DNA from: Cryomorphaceae bacterium
GTDB taxonomy: Bacteria; Bacteroidota; Bacteroidia; Flavobacteriales; BACL11
Assembly: GCA_949511925.1 (NCBI GenBank)
Contig: CATEYX010000063.1
Location: forward strand, 1-33,063
Reading direction: 5' to 3'
DNA length: 33,063 bases
Each line of letters starts with the position of its first letter. Position 1 is the stretch's first letter. Shown here piece after piece: positions 8,389 through 16,647 of this stretch. The notes under the pieces are model-generated. The model worked only from the letters and a program-made list of their open reading frames with translations. It did no database searches and was not told the origin of the DNA. A program made the translations under genes and the position numbers.

Positions 8389-10689
8389 ATGAAAAGAATT
8401 TTATTTGTGTTAATGATGCCATTAATGGTATTAGGGCAAAGCAGTTTTAACTTAGGTTTAATAGGTAGTTATGAATGGTCTTCAACAGAGGGTAGTGATA
8501 TTTGGGGTTGGGTTGATCCTGTTGATGGTGCAGAATATGCATTGGTTGGGCTTAATGATGGTTTCGCTTGTGTTGACGTTTCTAATCCATCAAATCCTGT
8601 TCAGGAATTCTATATATCAGATATTAATTCCACTTGGAGAGATGTAAAGACTTGGGGGAATTATGCCTACATAACTACTGAGGCTGATGCTGGTTTATTA
8701 ATTGTTGATTTGACAGATATGACAGGAGCTACTTATTGGCATGTTAGCATCTTCACTAACCCTGCAAATGGAAGTTCTGTAGAGTTTACTGCTGCTCATA
8801 ATTTATATATTGATGAAAATGGAATCTGCTATATTTTTGGAGCTTCTTCAGCAACTGGTGGAAGTCCTTCTGATGGAGCTATCTTTTTGGATGTAGCTGC
8901 TAATGCTACTGCACCTGATTATTTAGGGGAATGGGACGATCAATACATACATGACGGAATGGTTAGGGGAGATACTATGTATGCTGGTTGTATTTATGCA
9001 GGTGAGTTATTTGTTGTGGATGTAAGTGACAAGAATAATCCTAGTACATTAGGAACTCATAGTACGCCAAATGCCTTTACACATAATGCTTGGATAAGTG
9101 CTGATGGTGATTTTGTGTTTACTACTGATGAAAAATCAGATGCTTATTTAGCAGCATATGATATTACAAATATCAATAACATACAAGAAGTAGATAGAAT
9201 TCAATCTAATGCAGGAGAGCTGTCAATACCGCATAACACTCATGTTGATGGCAATTTTTTAATTACTTCTTACTATCGTGATGGTACGACTGTGCATGAT
9301 ATTACCCATCCTAGTAACATAATTCAAGTTGCTTACTATGATTCATATATAGGTTCTGGAAATGGTTTTGATGGTTGCTGGGGGACTTATCCTTTTTTTC
9401 CTTCTGGAAATATAATTTCATCAGAAATAAATAGTAGTGCTAACCAATCAGCAAAACTAATGATTTACGAAAGAGGTTTTGTTCAGGCTTGTTATTTGGA
9501 AGGAAATGTAACAGATGCAGCAAATGGAAATAACCTTAGTGGTGCAAGTATTGAAATATTAAATACTGTATTATTGAATAATTCATCTTCTAACCTATTA
9601 GGTGAGTATGTAAGTGGTACGGCTAATGCAGCAACTTATGATGTTGTATTTTCAAAACCAGGCTATTTAGCTGATACTTTGTCTGCGAGTTTAACAAATG
9701 GAGTTATTACTATTTTGGATGCTGCGCTTCAACCTTTAGTTTCCTTTAATGCTGGAGGTATGGTAGTTGATGTTTCTGGAAATGGAATTGCTAGTGCCGA
9801 AGTAGTTATTTTTAATACTGACTTTACTTTCAATGCGACAACTGATGCAAATGGTAATTATACTATCAATAATATGTATGAAGGAAATTATGAAGTTATA
9901 TCTGGACTTTGGGGATATATTACTTCTTGTAACAATGAATATATTATGCCTTCAATAATCAATACTATTACTTTAGAACAAGGATATTATGATGATTTTA
10001 CTTTTGATTTTGGTTGGACTGTAAGTGGGGGTGTAACCTCAGCAAATGATGGGATATGGGAAAGAGGATTTCCTGAAGGAACTAGTGATCAAGGAGTGAA
10101 TTATAATCCAGACGGAGATATTAGTGGAGATTGTACTGATTTTGCTTATGTAACGGGTTTACTTGCAGGTGGACAAATTGGGGATAATGATGTGGATGAC
10201 TTTAATACTATACTAACTTCTCCAATTTTTGATTTAAGTGCAAATCAAATTCATTATATTAATTATTCTTCATGGTTTCAAAATAATTTTCCATGGGGCG
10301 GAGCGCCTAATGATAGTTTAACTATTAGCATTTCAAATGGAAGTACTATTAGTGTATTGGAAACAATTACTAGTAATTCTCCAAATTTAGGACAATGGAA
10401 TTATAATTCTTTGGATATTTCACAATATTTAACACCTACAGCTACTATGCAGTTAATTATTGAGACAGCTGATTGGGATGCGTTAGGAGGGCATTGGGTT
10501 GAAGGTGGTTTTGATGAGTTTTCGATAACAAATGCACCAAATGCTATAGCTGATGAATCAATTCATGAAAAAGGAAAACTAATAAAAATTGTTGATGTAT
10601 TAGGAAGAAAAATAATTGAATCAAATAACTCTCCTTCGTTTTACATTTATGAAAACGGAAGTGTAGAAAAACACCTTATAGTTGAATAA
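8389..10689 (+). CDS. Secreted choice-of-anchor-B (LVIVD-like repeat) protein with carboxypeptidase-regulatory-like domains and C-terminal sorting-like tail
   Basis: Exported, probably surface-attached or released protein of 766 residues; the ATG at 8389 gives a clean signal peptide, MKRILFVLMMPLMVLGQ. Residues 20-365 resemble the choice-of-anchor-B family (TIGR04312) of LVIVD-type beta-propeller repeats, with WGWVDPVDGAEYALVG, CVDVSNPSNP, LLIVDLTD and VVDVSDKNNP. Two carboxypeptidase-regulatory-like beta-sandwiches follow near 370-450 and 453-530 (the second with TTDANGNYTINN), then a further beta-sandwich around 533-715 that may bind ligand or matrix. The last 38 residues carry the tail shared by the next three proteins. 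Family names come from recognition, not from a search. The next ATG starts one base after the stop. Confidence 0.85.
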   Translation: MKRILFVLMMPLMVLGQSSFNLGLIGSYEWSSTEGSDIWGWVDPVDGAEYALVGLNDGFACVDVSNPSNPVQEFYISDINSTWRDVKTWGNYAYITTEADAGLLIVDLTDMTGATYWHVSIFTNPANGSSVEFTAAHNLYIDENGICYIFGASSATGGSPSDGAIFLDVAANATAPDYLGEWDDQYIHDGMVRGDTMYAGCIYAGELFVVDVSDKNNPSTLGTHSTPNAFTHNAWISADGDFVFTTDEKSDAYLAAYDITNINNIQEVDRIQSNAGELSIPHNTHVDGNFLITSYYRDGTTVHDITHPSNIIQVAYYDSYIGSGNGFDGCWGTYPFFPSGNIISSEINSSANQSAKLMIYERGFVQACYLEGNVTDAANGNNLSGASIEILNTVLLNNSSSNLLGEYVSGTANAATYDVVFSKPGYLADTLSASLTNGVITILDAALQPLVSFNAGGMVVDVSGNGIASAEVVIFNTDFTFNATTDANGNYTINNMYEGNYEVISGLWGYITSCNNEYIMPSIINTITLEQGYYDDFTFDFGWTVSGGVTSANDGIWERGFPEGTSDQGVNYNPDGDISGDCTDFAYVTGLLAGGQIGDNDVDDFNTILTSPIFDLSANQIHYINYSSWFQNNFPWGGAPNDSLTISISNGSTISVLETITSNSPNLGQWNYNSLDISQYLTPTATMQLIIETADWDALGGHWVEGGFDEFSITNAPNAIADESIHEKGKLIKIVDVLGRKIIESNNSPSFYIYENGSVEKHLIVE
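10573..10689 (+). repeat. Shared 38-residue C-terminal tail, copy A
   Basis: Encodes a tail with DVLGRK and FYIYENGSVEK, ending LIVE at the C-terminus. It aligns without gaps with copies B, C and D in the three following genes; thirteen positions are identical in all four. It is the most divergent copy together with D. Confidence 0.8.
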
Positions 10690-10690
10690 T

Positions 10691-11827
10691 ATGAAAAAGA
10701 TTCTACTTTTTCTAGCATTCATTCCACTTTTAAGTTTTGGGCAATTAAAAAAGGAAGTGCTTTTTATAGGAAACTCTTATACTTACTATAATGATTTACC
10801 TGACCTTGTAAAGGAAATAGCCTTATCATTTGGTGATACCTTAGTGCATGAAAGTAGCACTCCAGGAGGTTCTAACTTTAATGCGCATAGCACAAATTCT
10901 CAATCACTTAGTAAAATTAATCAGCAGCAATGGGATTATGTTGTATTACAAGCCCAAAGCCAGGAACCTTCATTTTCTCCTTCTCAAGTAGCTAGTGATA
11001 CTTATCCTTATGCTGAAATTTTGGTGGATTCTATTCTTGCTAACTCAAGCTGTACTGAACCTTTATTCTTTATGACTTGGGGTAGAAAGTATGGCGATCA
11101 GAGTAATTGTCAGTTTTACCCACCTGTTTGCACCTATACAGGTATGCAAAAAAGGTTACGTGAAAGTTATTTGGATATGTCATTTCTACATAATGCTAGT
11201 TGTTCGCCAGTGGGACTGGCTTGGAAAAAATCTATTGCAATTGACAGTACAATTGACTTATATTCTACTGACAATAGCCATCCTAGTATTTATGGGAGTT
11301 ATTTAGCTGCTTGTACTTTCTATGCTAGTATTTTTAAAAAAAGTGCTGTAGGTAGTAGCTATTGGCCAAATGCTATTGATTCGGCTACCGCATATAGTTT
11401 ACAGGAAATAGGAAGCAATACAGTATTGGATAGCCTTGCGGTTTGGAATATTTTTAATGCCGATTTTGGTTTTCAGCAATTTAATGATAGTGTTTCTTTT
11501 ACTAATCTGTCTTCGAATTACGAAAGTGTGCTTTGGAATTTTGGTAATGGAATAACCTCAACAGATGAAAACCCTACGCATACTTATGCTTTAAATGGTA
11601 GTTATACAGTTATCCTTTCGGCAATTACTAATGCAGCTTGTATTCAGGATACCCAAACAGTTAGTATTGTGGTAAACATAAACACTGCAATTGATGAATT
11701 GAAAGCGCCTAAGCAACTATTATTTGTTACAGATGTATTGGGTAGAAAAACCAACCCAACTAACAATGTACCTCTGCTGTATAGGTATGATGATGGGACG
11801 GTGGAGAAGAGGATAGTTATAGAATAA
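10691..11827 (+). CDS. Secreted SGNH/GDSL-type hydrolase with PKD domain and C-terminal sorting-like tail
   Basis: Exported hydrolase of 378 residues, likely an esterase or deacetylase acting on an extracellular glycan or lipid. The ATG at 10691 gives the signal peptide MKKILLFLAFIPLLSFGQ; the track's TTG start lies inside the previous gene. The catalytic domain (20-225) begins with LFIGNSYTYYNDLP, with the nucleophile Ser29, and ends with the acid and base in DNSHPS (Asp194, His197). This arrangement resembles the DUF4886 branch of SGNH hydrolases. A PKD-like domain lies near 258-330 (WNFGNG, ENPTHTY, GSYTVIL). Residues 341-378 are the shared tail. The stop codon overlaps the start of the next cistron (TAATG). 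The substrate cannot be inferred. Confidence 0.88.
   Translation: MKKILLFLAFIPLLSFGQLKKEVLFIGNSYTYYNDLPDLVKEIALSFGDTLVHESSTPGGSNFNAHSTNSQSLSKINQQQWDYVVLQAQSQEPSFSPSQVASDTYPYAEILVDSILANSSCTEPLFFMTWGRKYGDQSNCQFYPPVCTYTGMQKRLRESYLDMSFLHNASCSPVGLAWKKSIAIDSTIDLYSTDNSHPSIYGSYLAACTFYASIFKKSAVGSSYWPNAIDSATAYSLQEIGSNTVLDSLAVWNIFNADFGFQQFNDSVSFTNLSSNYESVLWNFGNGITSTDENPTHTYALNGSYTVILSAITNAACIQDTQTVSIVVNINTAIDELKAPKQLLFVTDVLGRKTNPTNNVPLLYRYDDGTVEKRIVIE
11711..11827 (+). repeat. Shared 38-residue C-terminal tail, copy B
   Basis: Ends YRYDDGTVEKRIVIE. It is 29 of 38 residues identical to copy C, and the two share the 17-base DNA string acagatgtattgggtag, the closest pair in the cassette. Confidence 0.85.
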
Positions 11828-12604
11828 TGAAAAAGTTTACTGTTATATTATTAGTTTTTTTTTGCATTTACAATTAATGCCCAAAATCTAATTTTGAATG
11901 GTAGTTTTGAACAGAATAATATTGTTCCTATGGGTAATTGTATGACTAATATCTCAAATAATGATTATACAAATTATATGCACTATTCAACTGCATTTTC
12001 TGTGTACGGGTCAATGGAAAGTTTTATTTATTTTGATTCATGTGTAACATATACAGGAGTTTATGCTGAGAATATTACACAGGATGGTAATTACTCTGTA
12101 TTGTTAGGCTGTAAGGATACGATAGAAAATTCTATTTATTTTTTACAATATACTGCTTATTCATTAGAATTGACACAACAGTTAATGATTGGCTCATATT
12201 ATAAGTTAATATGTTATAATAAAACATTTATTAATATCTTTAACAAAGGAAGGGTAGAGCTTGGGGTCTCAGAAGTAGATACAAGTATGGGTGTCATAAT
12301 TGATACACTGGAATATTCTAATAATATTTGGAAAAGAAATGAAGTGATATTTAAAGTAAATAATAATGCTAAATTCTTAACAATGAGAGGTTTTGTTGAG
12401 TCGGGTAATCATGGGTGTTTGGTGGATAACTTTATACTTACCTTAGATAGTTTTGCAGTTTTAGGAGTAAATGAGCAGGCAGCAGAAAAGCAATTGCTTT
12501 ACATAACAGATGTATTGGGTAGGCATAGTAAACCTACACTTAATGTACCTTTGTTTTACCGCTATGATGATGGTACTGTGGAGAAAATGATTGTTTTCGA
12601 GTGA
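11827..12604 (+). CDS. Secreted 'NGSFE'-type beta-sandwich protein with sorting-like tail; signal peptide frameshifted at a nine-T run
   Basis: Function unknown. The mature part begins LILNGSFEQ, a sequence common at the start of galactose-binding-like or CBM-like domains, and about 190 residues of probable beta-sandwich precede the shared tail. The track begins this ORF at a TTG (11894) with no signal peptide. However, an ATG at 11827 overlaps the preceding stop (TAATG) and encodes MKKFTVILLVFF before nine Ts (11855-11863) throw it out of frame to a stop at 11875. Removing one T joins the frames into MKKFTVILLVFFAFTINAQ plus NLILNGSFEQ, a textbook signal peptide and mature start. I therefore annotate the whole gene and flag a one-base frameshift, which may be sequencing error, slippage or a true mutation. 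A fallback start is the TTG at 11894 or the ATG at 11930. Confidence 0.7.
12488..12604 (+). repeat. Shared 38-residue C-terminal tail, copy C
   Basis: Ends YRYDDGTVEKMIVFE. It differs from copy B at nine of 38 positions, mostly conservatively. Confidence 0.85.
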
Positions 12605-12633
12605 TAAAAAATTAACAATATAAATTTATACCT

Positions 12634-13308
12634 ATGAAATTACTACTACCCTTATTTATTATGCTCTTATCTTTTTCGGCTAAGGCACAAACTGGAATAG
12701 CTATTTATACAAATTATGGTACTATTAATTTAGCGCTTTACGACACCTTAGTACCTAACACAGTAAGTAATTTTGTTAACCTTGTTAACCAAAAGTTTTA
12801 TGACGGGGTTATTTTTCATAGAGTAATTGATAATTTTATGATTCAGGGGGGTGATGGTAATCCTTCACCTCCAGCAATTTTAGATGAATTTGATGTTTCA
12901 TTAAGTAATATACAAGGAACAATTTCTATGGCAAATTCTGGTCCTAACACGGGGACTTGTCAATTCTTTATTAATCTGGTAAATAATACTTATCTTGATT
13001 ATAATAAAGCCCCTTTAACTTCCAAACATCCTGTTTTTGGAACTACCATTAACGGCTTTGATATAGTTGAGAACATAGGTGATGTACAAACGAATGGGGA
13101 TAATGCTCCTCTAATCCCAGTTGTTATGGATAGTGTGAGAGTAGTGAATCTGGTATTAGCAGTTTCTGATCATGGTGCAGTAAATAATAACCGAAAGCTA
13201 ATTAAAGTAATTGATGCGTTAGGTCATGAAAGTAAAGTGACTACTAATAAGCCACTCTTTTATATTTATGATGATGGAGCGGTGGAGAAGAAATTGATAA
13301 TTGAGTAA
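12634..13308 (+). CDS. Secreted cyclophilin-type peptidyl-prolyl cis-trans isomerase with sorting-like tail
   Basis: Predicted exported prolyl isomerase of 224 residues that may assist folding of periplasmic or secreted proteins. The signal peptide is MKLLLPLFIMLLSFSAKAQ. The cyclophilin domain covers about 20-172 and shows FHRVIDNFMIQGGDG with the catalytic arginine at 63, GTISMANSGPNTGTCQFFINL (95-115; usually NTNGSQFFI), and KHPVFGTTINGFDIVENI. Compact length fits bacterial cyclophilins. Unlike ordinary periplasmic PPIases it carries the 38-residue shared tail at 187-224, so it is probably sent to the same destination as its three neighbours. A 29-base gap separates it from the preceding gene, and a terminator-like hairpin lies about 100 bases downstream. 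Confidence 0.92.
   Translation: MKLLLPLFIMLLSFSAKAQTGIAIYTNYGTINLALYDTLVPNTVSNFVNLVNQKFYDGVIFHRVIDNFMIQGGDGNPSPPAILDEFDVSLSNIQGTISMANSGPNTGTCQFFINLVNNTYLDYNKAPLTSKHPVFGTTINGFDIVENIGDVQTNGDNAPLIPVVMDSVRVVNLVLAVSDHGAVNNNRKLIKVIDALGHESKVTTNKPLFYIYDDGAVEKKLIIE
13192..13308 (+). repeat. Shared 38-residue C-terminal tail, copy D
   Basis: Contains DALGHE and ends FYIYDDGAVEKKLIIE. It aligns without gaps with copies A-C, here fused to a cyclophilin. Confidence 0.85.
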
Positions 13309-13405
13309 TTTCATTGCGATAAAAGCTAGTTTTAGAAGCAATCTATTTCTTATTGAGATAGCTATATTTTGAACCAAAATTTGCTATGAAAAAAGAACAG
13401 AAAAG

Positions 13406-13434
13406 AAAATCCAAACATTTGTTCGGATTTTTTT
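13406..13434 (+). terminator. Putative intrinsic terminator of the secretion cassette
   Basis: AAAATCC and GGATTTT pair around a short inner AAC/GTT stem, and the right arm runs into a tract of seven Ts (13428-13434). It lies about 100 bases after the cyclophilin gene. The last T of the tract is the first base of the next -7 element. Confidence 0.55.
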
Positions 13435-13441
13435 ATGTTTG
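13434..13441 (+). promoter_or_regulatory. -7 element TATGTTTG four bases before an ATG
   Basis: TATGTTTG matches TAnnTTTG and is followed by TTAG and then the ATG of the alpha/beta hydrolase at 13446. Transcription from it would begin at or next to the start codon, so the mRNA would be leaderless. No convincing -33 motif was seen. Confidence 0.45.
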
Positions 13442-13445
13442 TTAG

Positions 13446-14291
13446 ATGATACAAAAACTTAACAATATAATTATTGAAGGTTCAGCAGGTAAGCCTATTT
13501 TGATTGATGCTAATTTTAAAGCAAATACACAAGCCAAGCAAGTAGTTGTTTTCTGTCATGGCTTTAAAGGGTTTAAGGATTGGGGGCCTTTTAATAAAAT
13601 TGCAACTCATTTTGCAGACAGGGATATTGTGTTTGTGAAATTCAATTTTTCATTTAACGGAACAACAACAAAAGATCCCAATAATTTTGGTGATTTGAAA
13701 GCTTTTGGAAATAATAATTTCTGCAAGGAATTAGATGATTTAAGCTTAGTGTTGGATTGGATAGAGAATTGTCAGGAGCTAAAAGGAGAGATTGATACTT
13801 CCAAAATTTCATTATTTGGGCATAGTAGAGGTGGTAGCATTGCAATGTTAAAATCTGTAGAAGATAGTAGGGTGAAAAAAGTAGTTTCATGGGCTTCTCC
13901 TTCTAATTTTTTAGATAGATTACCAAAAAAAGAAAAATTAGCTAAATGGGAAGAATTAGGTATTGCCTATATTTATAATGGCAGAACAAAACAGAATATG
14001 CCAATGTACTTTCAGTTTTATGAAAACTGCGTAAAATTTGCTGAGCGTTTGAATATCCAAAATGCGGTATCTAAGATGAGTATTCCTCATTTACTTGTAC
14101 ATGGTAGTGATGACCCTACTGTTTTGCTTAGTGAGGCGGTGAATATTAAAAGTTGGAATACAAATACACACTTACATGTTATTGATGGAGCTAATCATGT
14201 TTTAGGAGGTTTTCACCCTTATGATTTAGAAAAATTCCCGAAAGATTTGCAAGAAGCAATTGATGTAACAATTAAATTTTTAAAAGGATAG
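13446..14291 (+). CDS. Alpha/beta hydrolase
   Basis: Cytoplasmic-looking serine hydrolase of 281 residues without signal peptide. The oxyanion-hole region is VVVFCHGFKGFKDWG (33-47), the nucleophile elbow GHSRGG puts Ser127 in place, the acid is probably Asp223 in HGSDDPT, and the base is His251 in GANHVLGG. The fold resembles serine aminopeptidase/dienelactone-hydrolase-like proteins, but the substrate is unknown. The gene may be transcribed from the -7 element ending four bases before its ATG. Its last 12 bases overlap the 3' end of tsaD on the opposite strand, so neither C-terminus can vary freely there. Confidence 0.9.
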   Translation: MIQKLNNIIIEGSAGKPILIDANFKANTQAKQVVVFCHGFKGFKDWGPFNKIATHFADRDIVFVKFNFSFNGTTTKDPNNFGDLKAFGNNNFCKELDDLSLVLDWIENCQELKGEIDTSKISLFGHSRGGSIAMLKSVEDSRVKKVVSWASPSNFLDRLPKKEKLAKWEELGIAYIYNGRTKQNMPMYFQFYENCVKFAERLNIQNAVSKMSIPHLLVHGSDDPTVLLSEAVNIKSWNTNTHLHVIDGANHVLGGFHPYDLEKFPKDLQEAIDVTIKFLKG

Positions 14292-15296
14292 GCGAGCTGA
14301 AGGTGTTTCGCTTTGGTCAGCAAAATCGTTATCTAAATATTTAAAATAACCAGTTATAGCAATCATAGCTGCATTGTCAGTGCAGTATTCAAATTTTGGA
14401 ATGTAAAGCTGATAGCCTTTATCTATAGCTAACTTTTCTAATTCACTTCTTAAGTAAGAATTAGCAGATACACCTCCAGCTATTGCTAATTGTTTTATAC
14501 CTGTTAGTTTTATTGCTTTCTCTAATTTCTTGAGTAAAATACTTACTATACTGTGCTGAATAGAAGCACATAAATCCTCCATATTCTCTTCAATAAATTT
14601 TGGATTTTTTTGTAAGTTATTCTGAATTTTATAAAGGATAGAAGTTTTAAGTCCGCTAAAGCTAAAATCTAACTCTTTTATTTTAGGTTTTCCAAATTCA
14701 AAAGCATGAATGTTTCCCTTTTTTGCGTGCTTATCAATGTGTGGCCCTCCAGGGTAGGGTAGTCCTAATATTTTTGCCGACTTATCAAAAGCTTCTCCTG
14801 CTGCATCATCAATAGTAGTACCAATTACTTGCATATTGCTATGGCTTTCAATTCTTACAATTTGAGTATGACCTCCTGAAACCGTAAGACATAAAAATGG
14901 AAATTTGGGCATAGGCTCTCCTTCATCAATAAAGTGGGATAGGATATGGCCTTGCATATGGTTCACTGCTATAAGAGGAATATTCATACCCATAGCAAAG
15001 GATTTTGCAAAAGAGCTTCCTACTAAAAGAGAACCTAATAGTCCGGGGCCTTTTGTAAAGGTAATAGCCGAAATATCTTCTTTGCTTATATTTGCTTTTT
15101 TGATTGCTGCATCTACAACAGGGATAATATTTTGTTGATGTGCTCTAGAGGCTAATTCAGGAACAACTCCACCATATAATGAATGTATCTGTTGGTTAGC
15201 TACAATATTTGATAATATTTTTTGTCCTTGTAAAATAGCAGCAGAAGTATCATCACAGGATGATTCTATTCCTAAAATAATAGGTTTTTTAGTCAT
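14280..15296 (-). CDS. tsaD: tRNA N6-adenosine threonylcarbamoyltransferase TsaD
   Basis: Catalytic subunit of the complex that adds the threonylcarbamoyl group to A37 of ANN-decoding tRNAs (t6A), working with TsaB, TsaC and TsaE, which are not in this window. The 338 residues show the ASKHA nucleotide-binding start [15 protein letters not shown], the metal-binding histidines in NHMQGH (His113, His117), SGGHTQIV (140-147), AGGVSANS (273-280) and TDNAAMIA with Asp307. The end PSARLSF is typical. The ATG overlaps the 3' end of ribBA by eight bases, so the two are co-transcribed from the ribBA promoter. The 3' end overlaps the convergent hydrolase gene by 12 bases. Confidence 0.97.
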   Translation of the reverse strand: MTKKPIILGIESSCDDTSAAILQGQKILSNIVANQQIHSLYGGVVPELASRAHQQNIIPVVDAAIKKANISKEDISAITFTKGPGLLGSLLVGSSFAKSFAMGMNIPLIAVNHMQGHILSHFIDEGEPMPKFPFLCLTVSGGHTQIVRIESHSNMQVIGTTIDDAAGEAFDKSAKILGLPYPGGPHIDKHAKKGNIHAFEFGKPKIKELDFSFSGLKTSILYKIQNNLQKNPKFIEENMEDLCASIQHSIVSILLKKLEKAIKLTGIKQLAIAGGVSANSYLRSELEKLAIDKGYQLYIPKFEYCTDNAAMIAITGYFKYLDNDFADQSETPSARLSF

Positions 15297-16500
15297 TTAA
15301 CTTTTTAAGAGCATGACCCATTTTATCTCTTTTTGTTTTTAAGTAAAATTCATTATGAATATTAGAATCTATTTCTAGAGCAACACTTTCTGTAATCTCA
15401 ATTCCATAGCCAATAAGCCCAACTCTTTTTTTAGGATTATTACTTAGTAATCTTACTTTACTTACCTTCATTGCTCTTAATATTTGTGCCCCAACGCCAT
15501 AATCTCTATCATCAGCGTTAAATCCTAATTCAGTATTTGCTTCTACAGTATCACGTCCTTTTTCCTGTAATTCATATGCTTTTAGTTTACCAAGTAGTCC
15601 AATGCCTCTACCTTCCTGATTCATATAAACTAAAACACCCTTACCTTCAGTTTCAATTTGTTTTAGTGCTGTTTGTAATTGAGGTCCACAATCACATCTG
15701 CATGACCCAAATATATCTCCTGTCATACAAGATGAATGTACTCTTACAAGCACGTCTTCATCTGCCTTCCATTCTCCTTTGTAGATGGCTAAATGTAATT
15801 GGCCGTTGGTTGTTTGTTTAAAAGCTTTCATTTTAAAATCACCATAATCAGTTGGTAATTGTATTTCAGCTTCTTCGGTTATCAGTGATTCATTTTTCAT
15901 TCTATATTCTATTAAGTCCTTAATGGTTATAAATTTTAAATTAAACTTTTCAGCAATTTTATGTAATTCAGGGGTTCTTGCCATTGAACCATCCTCATTT
16001 AATATTTCAACAATAACACCTGCTGGTTCTAGCCCTGCAAGACGAGCTAAATCAACAGCAGCTTCTGTATGTCCTGCTCTTCTTAAAACACCTCCTTCTC
16101 GAGCCTTTAAAGGGAAGATGTGTCCAGGCTTACCTAGTTCATCAGGATTAATGTTAGGGTCAACAAGTGCCTTTACTGTTTTGGCTCTATCAGATGCAGA
16201 AATACCTGTAGTACATCCATGCCCCATTAAGTCAACTGAAATAGTGAATGGAGTTTCGTAGGCTGCTGTATTCTTCCCAATCATCAATTCCAATCCTAAC
16301 TCTTGACATCTGCTTTCAAGTAGCGGAGTACAAATCAATCCTCTACCATGTGTTGCCATAAAGTTAATCATTTTAGTAGTTGCCATTTCAGCGGCAGCTA
16401 CAAAGTCGCCTTCATTTTCTCTATTTTCATCATCAATAACAATGACTATTTTACCGGCTTTAATATCCTTGATTGCTTCTTCTATAGTATTGAAACTCAT
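15289..16500 (-). CDS. ribBA: Bifunctional 3,4-dihydroxy-2-butanone-4-phosphate synthase / GTP cyclohydrolase II (RibBA)
   Basis: Carries out both entry steps of riboflavin synthesis: ribulose-5-phosphate to dihydroxybutanone phosphate and GTP to the diaminopyrimidine. The N-terminal domain (1-200) has [10 protein letters not shown] (23-32), [12 protein letters not shown] (94-105) and [12 protein letters not shown] (140-151). The C-terminal domain (208-403) has the zinc ligands Cys258, Cys269 and Cys271 in [18 protein letters not shown] and the [10 protein letters not shown] motif (294-303). Both domains keep their catalytic signatures, so both activities are expected. Its 403 residues are the normal fusion length. 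The -7 element at 16585-16592 gives a leader of about 75-80 bases; I saw no clear FMN riboswitch in that leader. Confidence 0.97.
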   Translation of the reverse strand: MSFNTIEEAIKDIKAGKIVIVIDDENRENEGDFVAAAEMATTKMINFMATHGRGLICTPLLESRCQELGLELMIGKNTAAYETPFTISVDLMGHGCTTGISASDRAKTVKALVDPNINPDELGKPGHIFPLKAREGGVLRRAGHTEAAVDLARLAGLEPAGVIVEILNEDGSMARTPELHKIAEKFNLKFITIKDLIEYRMKNESLITEEAEIQLPTDYGDFKMKAFKQTTNGQLHLAIYKGEWKADEDVLVRVHSSCMTGDIFGSCRCDCGPQLQTALKQIETEGKGVLVYMNQEGRGIGLLGKLKAYELQEKGRDTVEANTELGFNADDRDYGVGAQILRAMKVSKVRLLSNNPKKRVGLIGYGIEITESVALEIDSNIHNEFYLKTKRDKMGHALKKLND

Positions 16501-16584
16501 ATTATAATTTTAGATGGTAAAAATACTAAGATTTACTTTATTTTTTACTTTTAATTAAGCGATTATTTACTGCTTTTTATTTTG

Positions 16585-16592
16585 CAAACATA
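16585..16592 (-). promoter_or_regulatory. -7 promoter element TATGTTTG for ribBA-tsaD
   Basis: The minus strand reads TATGTTTG here (plus strand CAAACATA), matching TAnnTTTG, about 85 bases upstream of the ribBA start. No other full match was seen between lptG-like and ribBA. Confidence 0.5.
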
Positions 16593-16606
16593 CGAAATAA
16601 ATTATA

Positions 16607-16638
16607 ATGTATAGTTTTATTGTAAAAAAACTATACAT
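16607..16638 (-). terminator. 12-bp perfect inverted repeat, likely terminator of the LptF/G-like gene
   Basis: ATGTATAGTTTT (16607-16618) and AAAACTATACAT (16627-16638) are exact reverse complements with an 8-base spacer. They begin 10 bases after the 3' end of the minus-strand permease gene. On that strand the sequence downstream of the hairpin is TATAATTTATT, T-rich but not a pure T-run. A protein-binding site upstream of the ribBA promoter is an alternative. Confidence 0.5.
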
Positions 16639-16647
16639 AATATTTTT

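Noticed and set aside
11827-12604. Calling the NGSFE gene a pseudogene
   Set aside because: A single base in a homopolymer separates it from a perfect reading frame, and the rest, including the shared tail, is intact, so decay is not shown.
15537-16261. 94- and 112-residue ORFs on the plus strand
   Set aside because: Both are antisense shadows of ribBA, which has intact catalytic motifs.
16501-16578. FMN riboswitch in the ribBA leader
   Set aside because: The leader is short and AT-rich, and I could not find the conserved AGGG and CCGAC-type segments of the RFN element.
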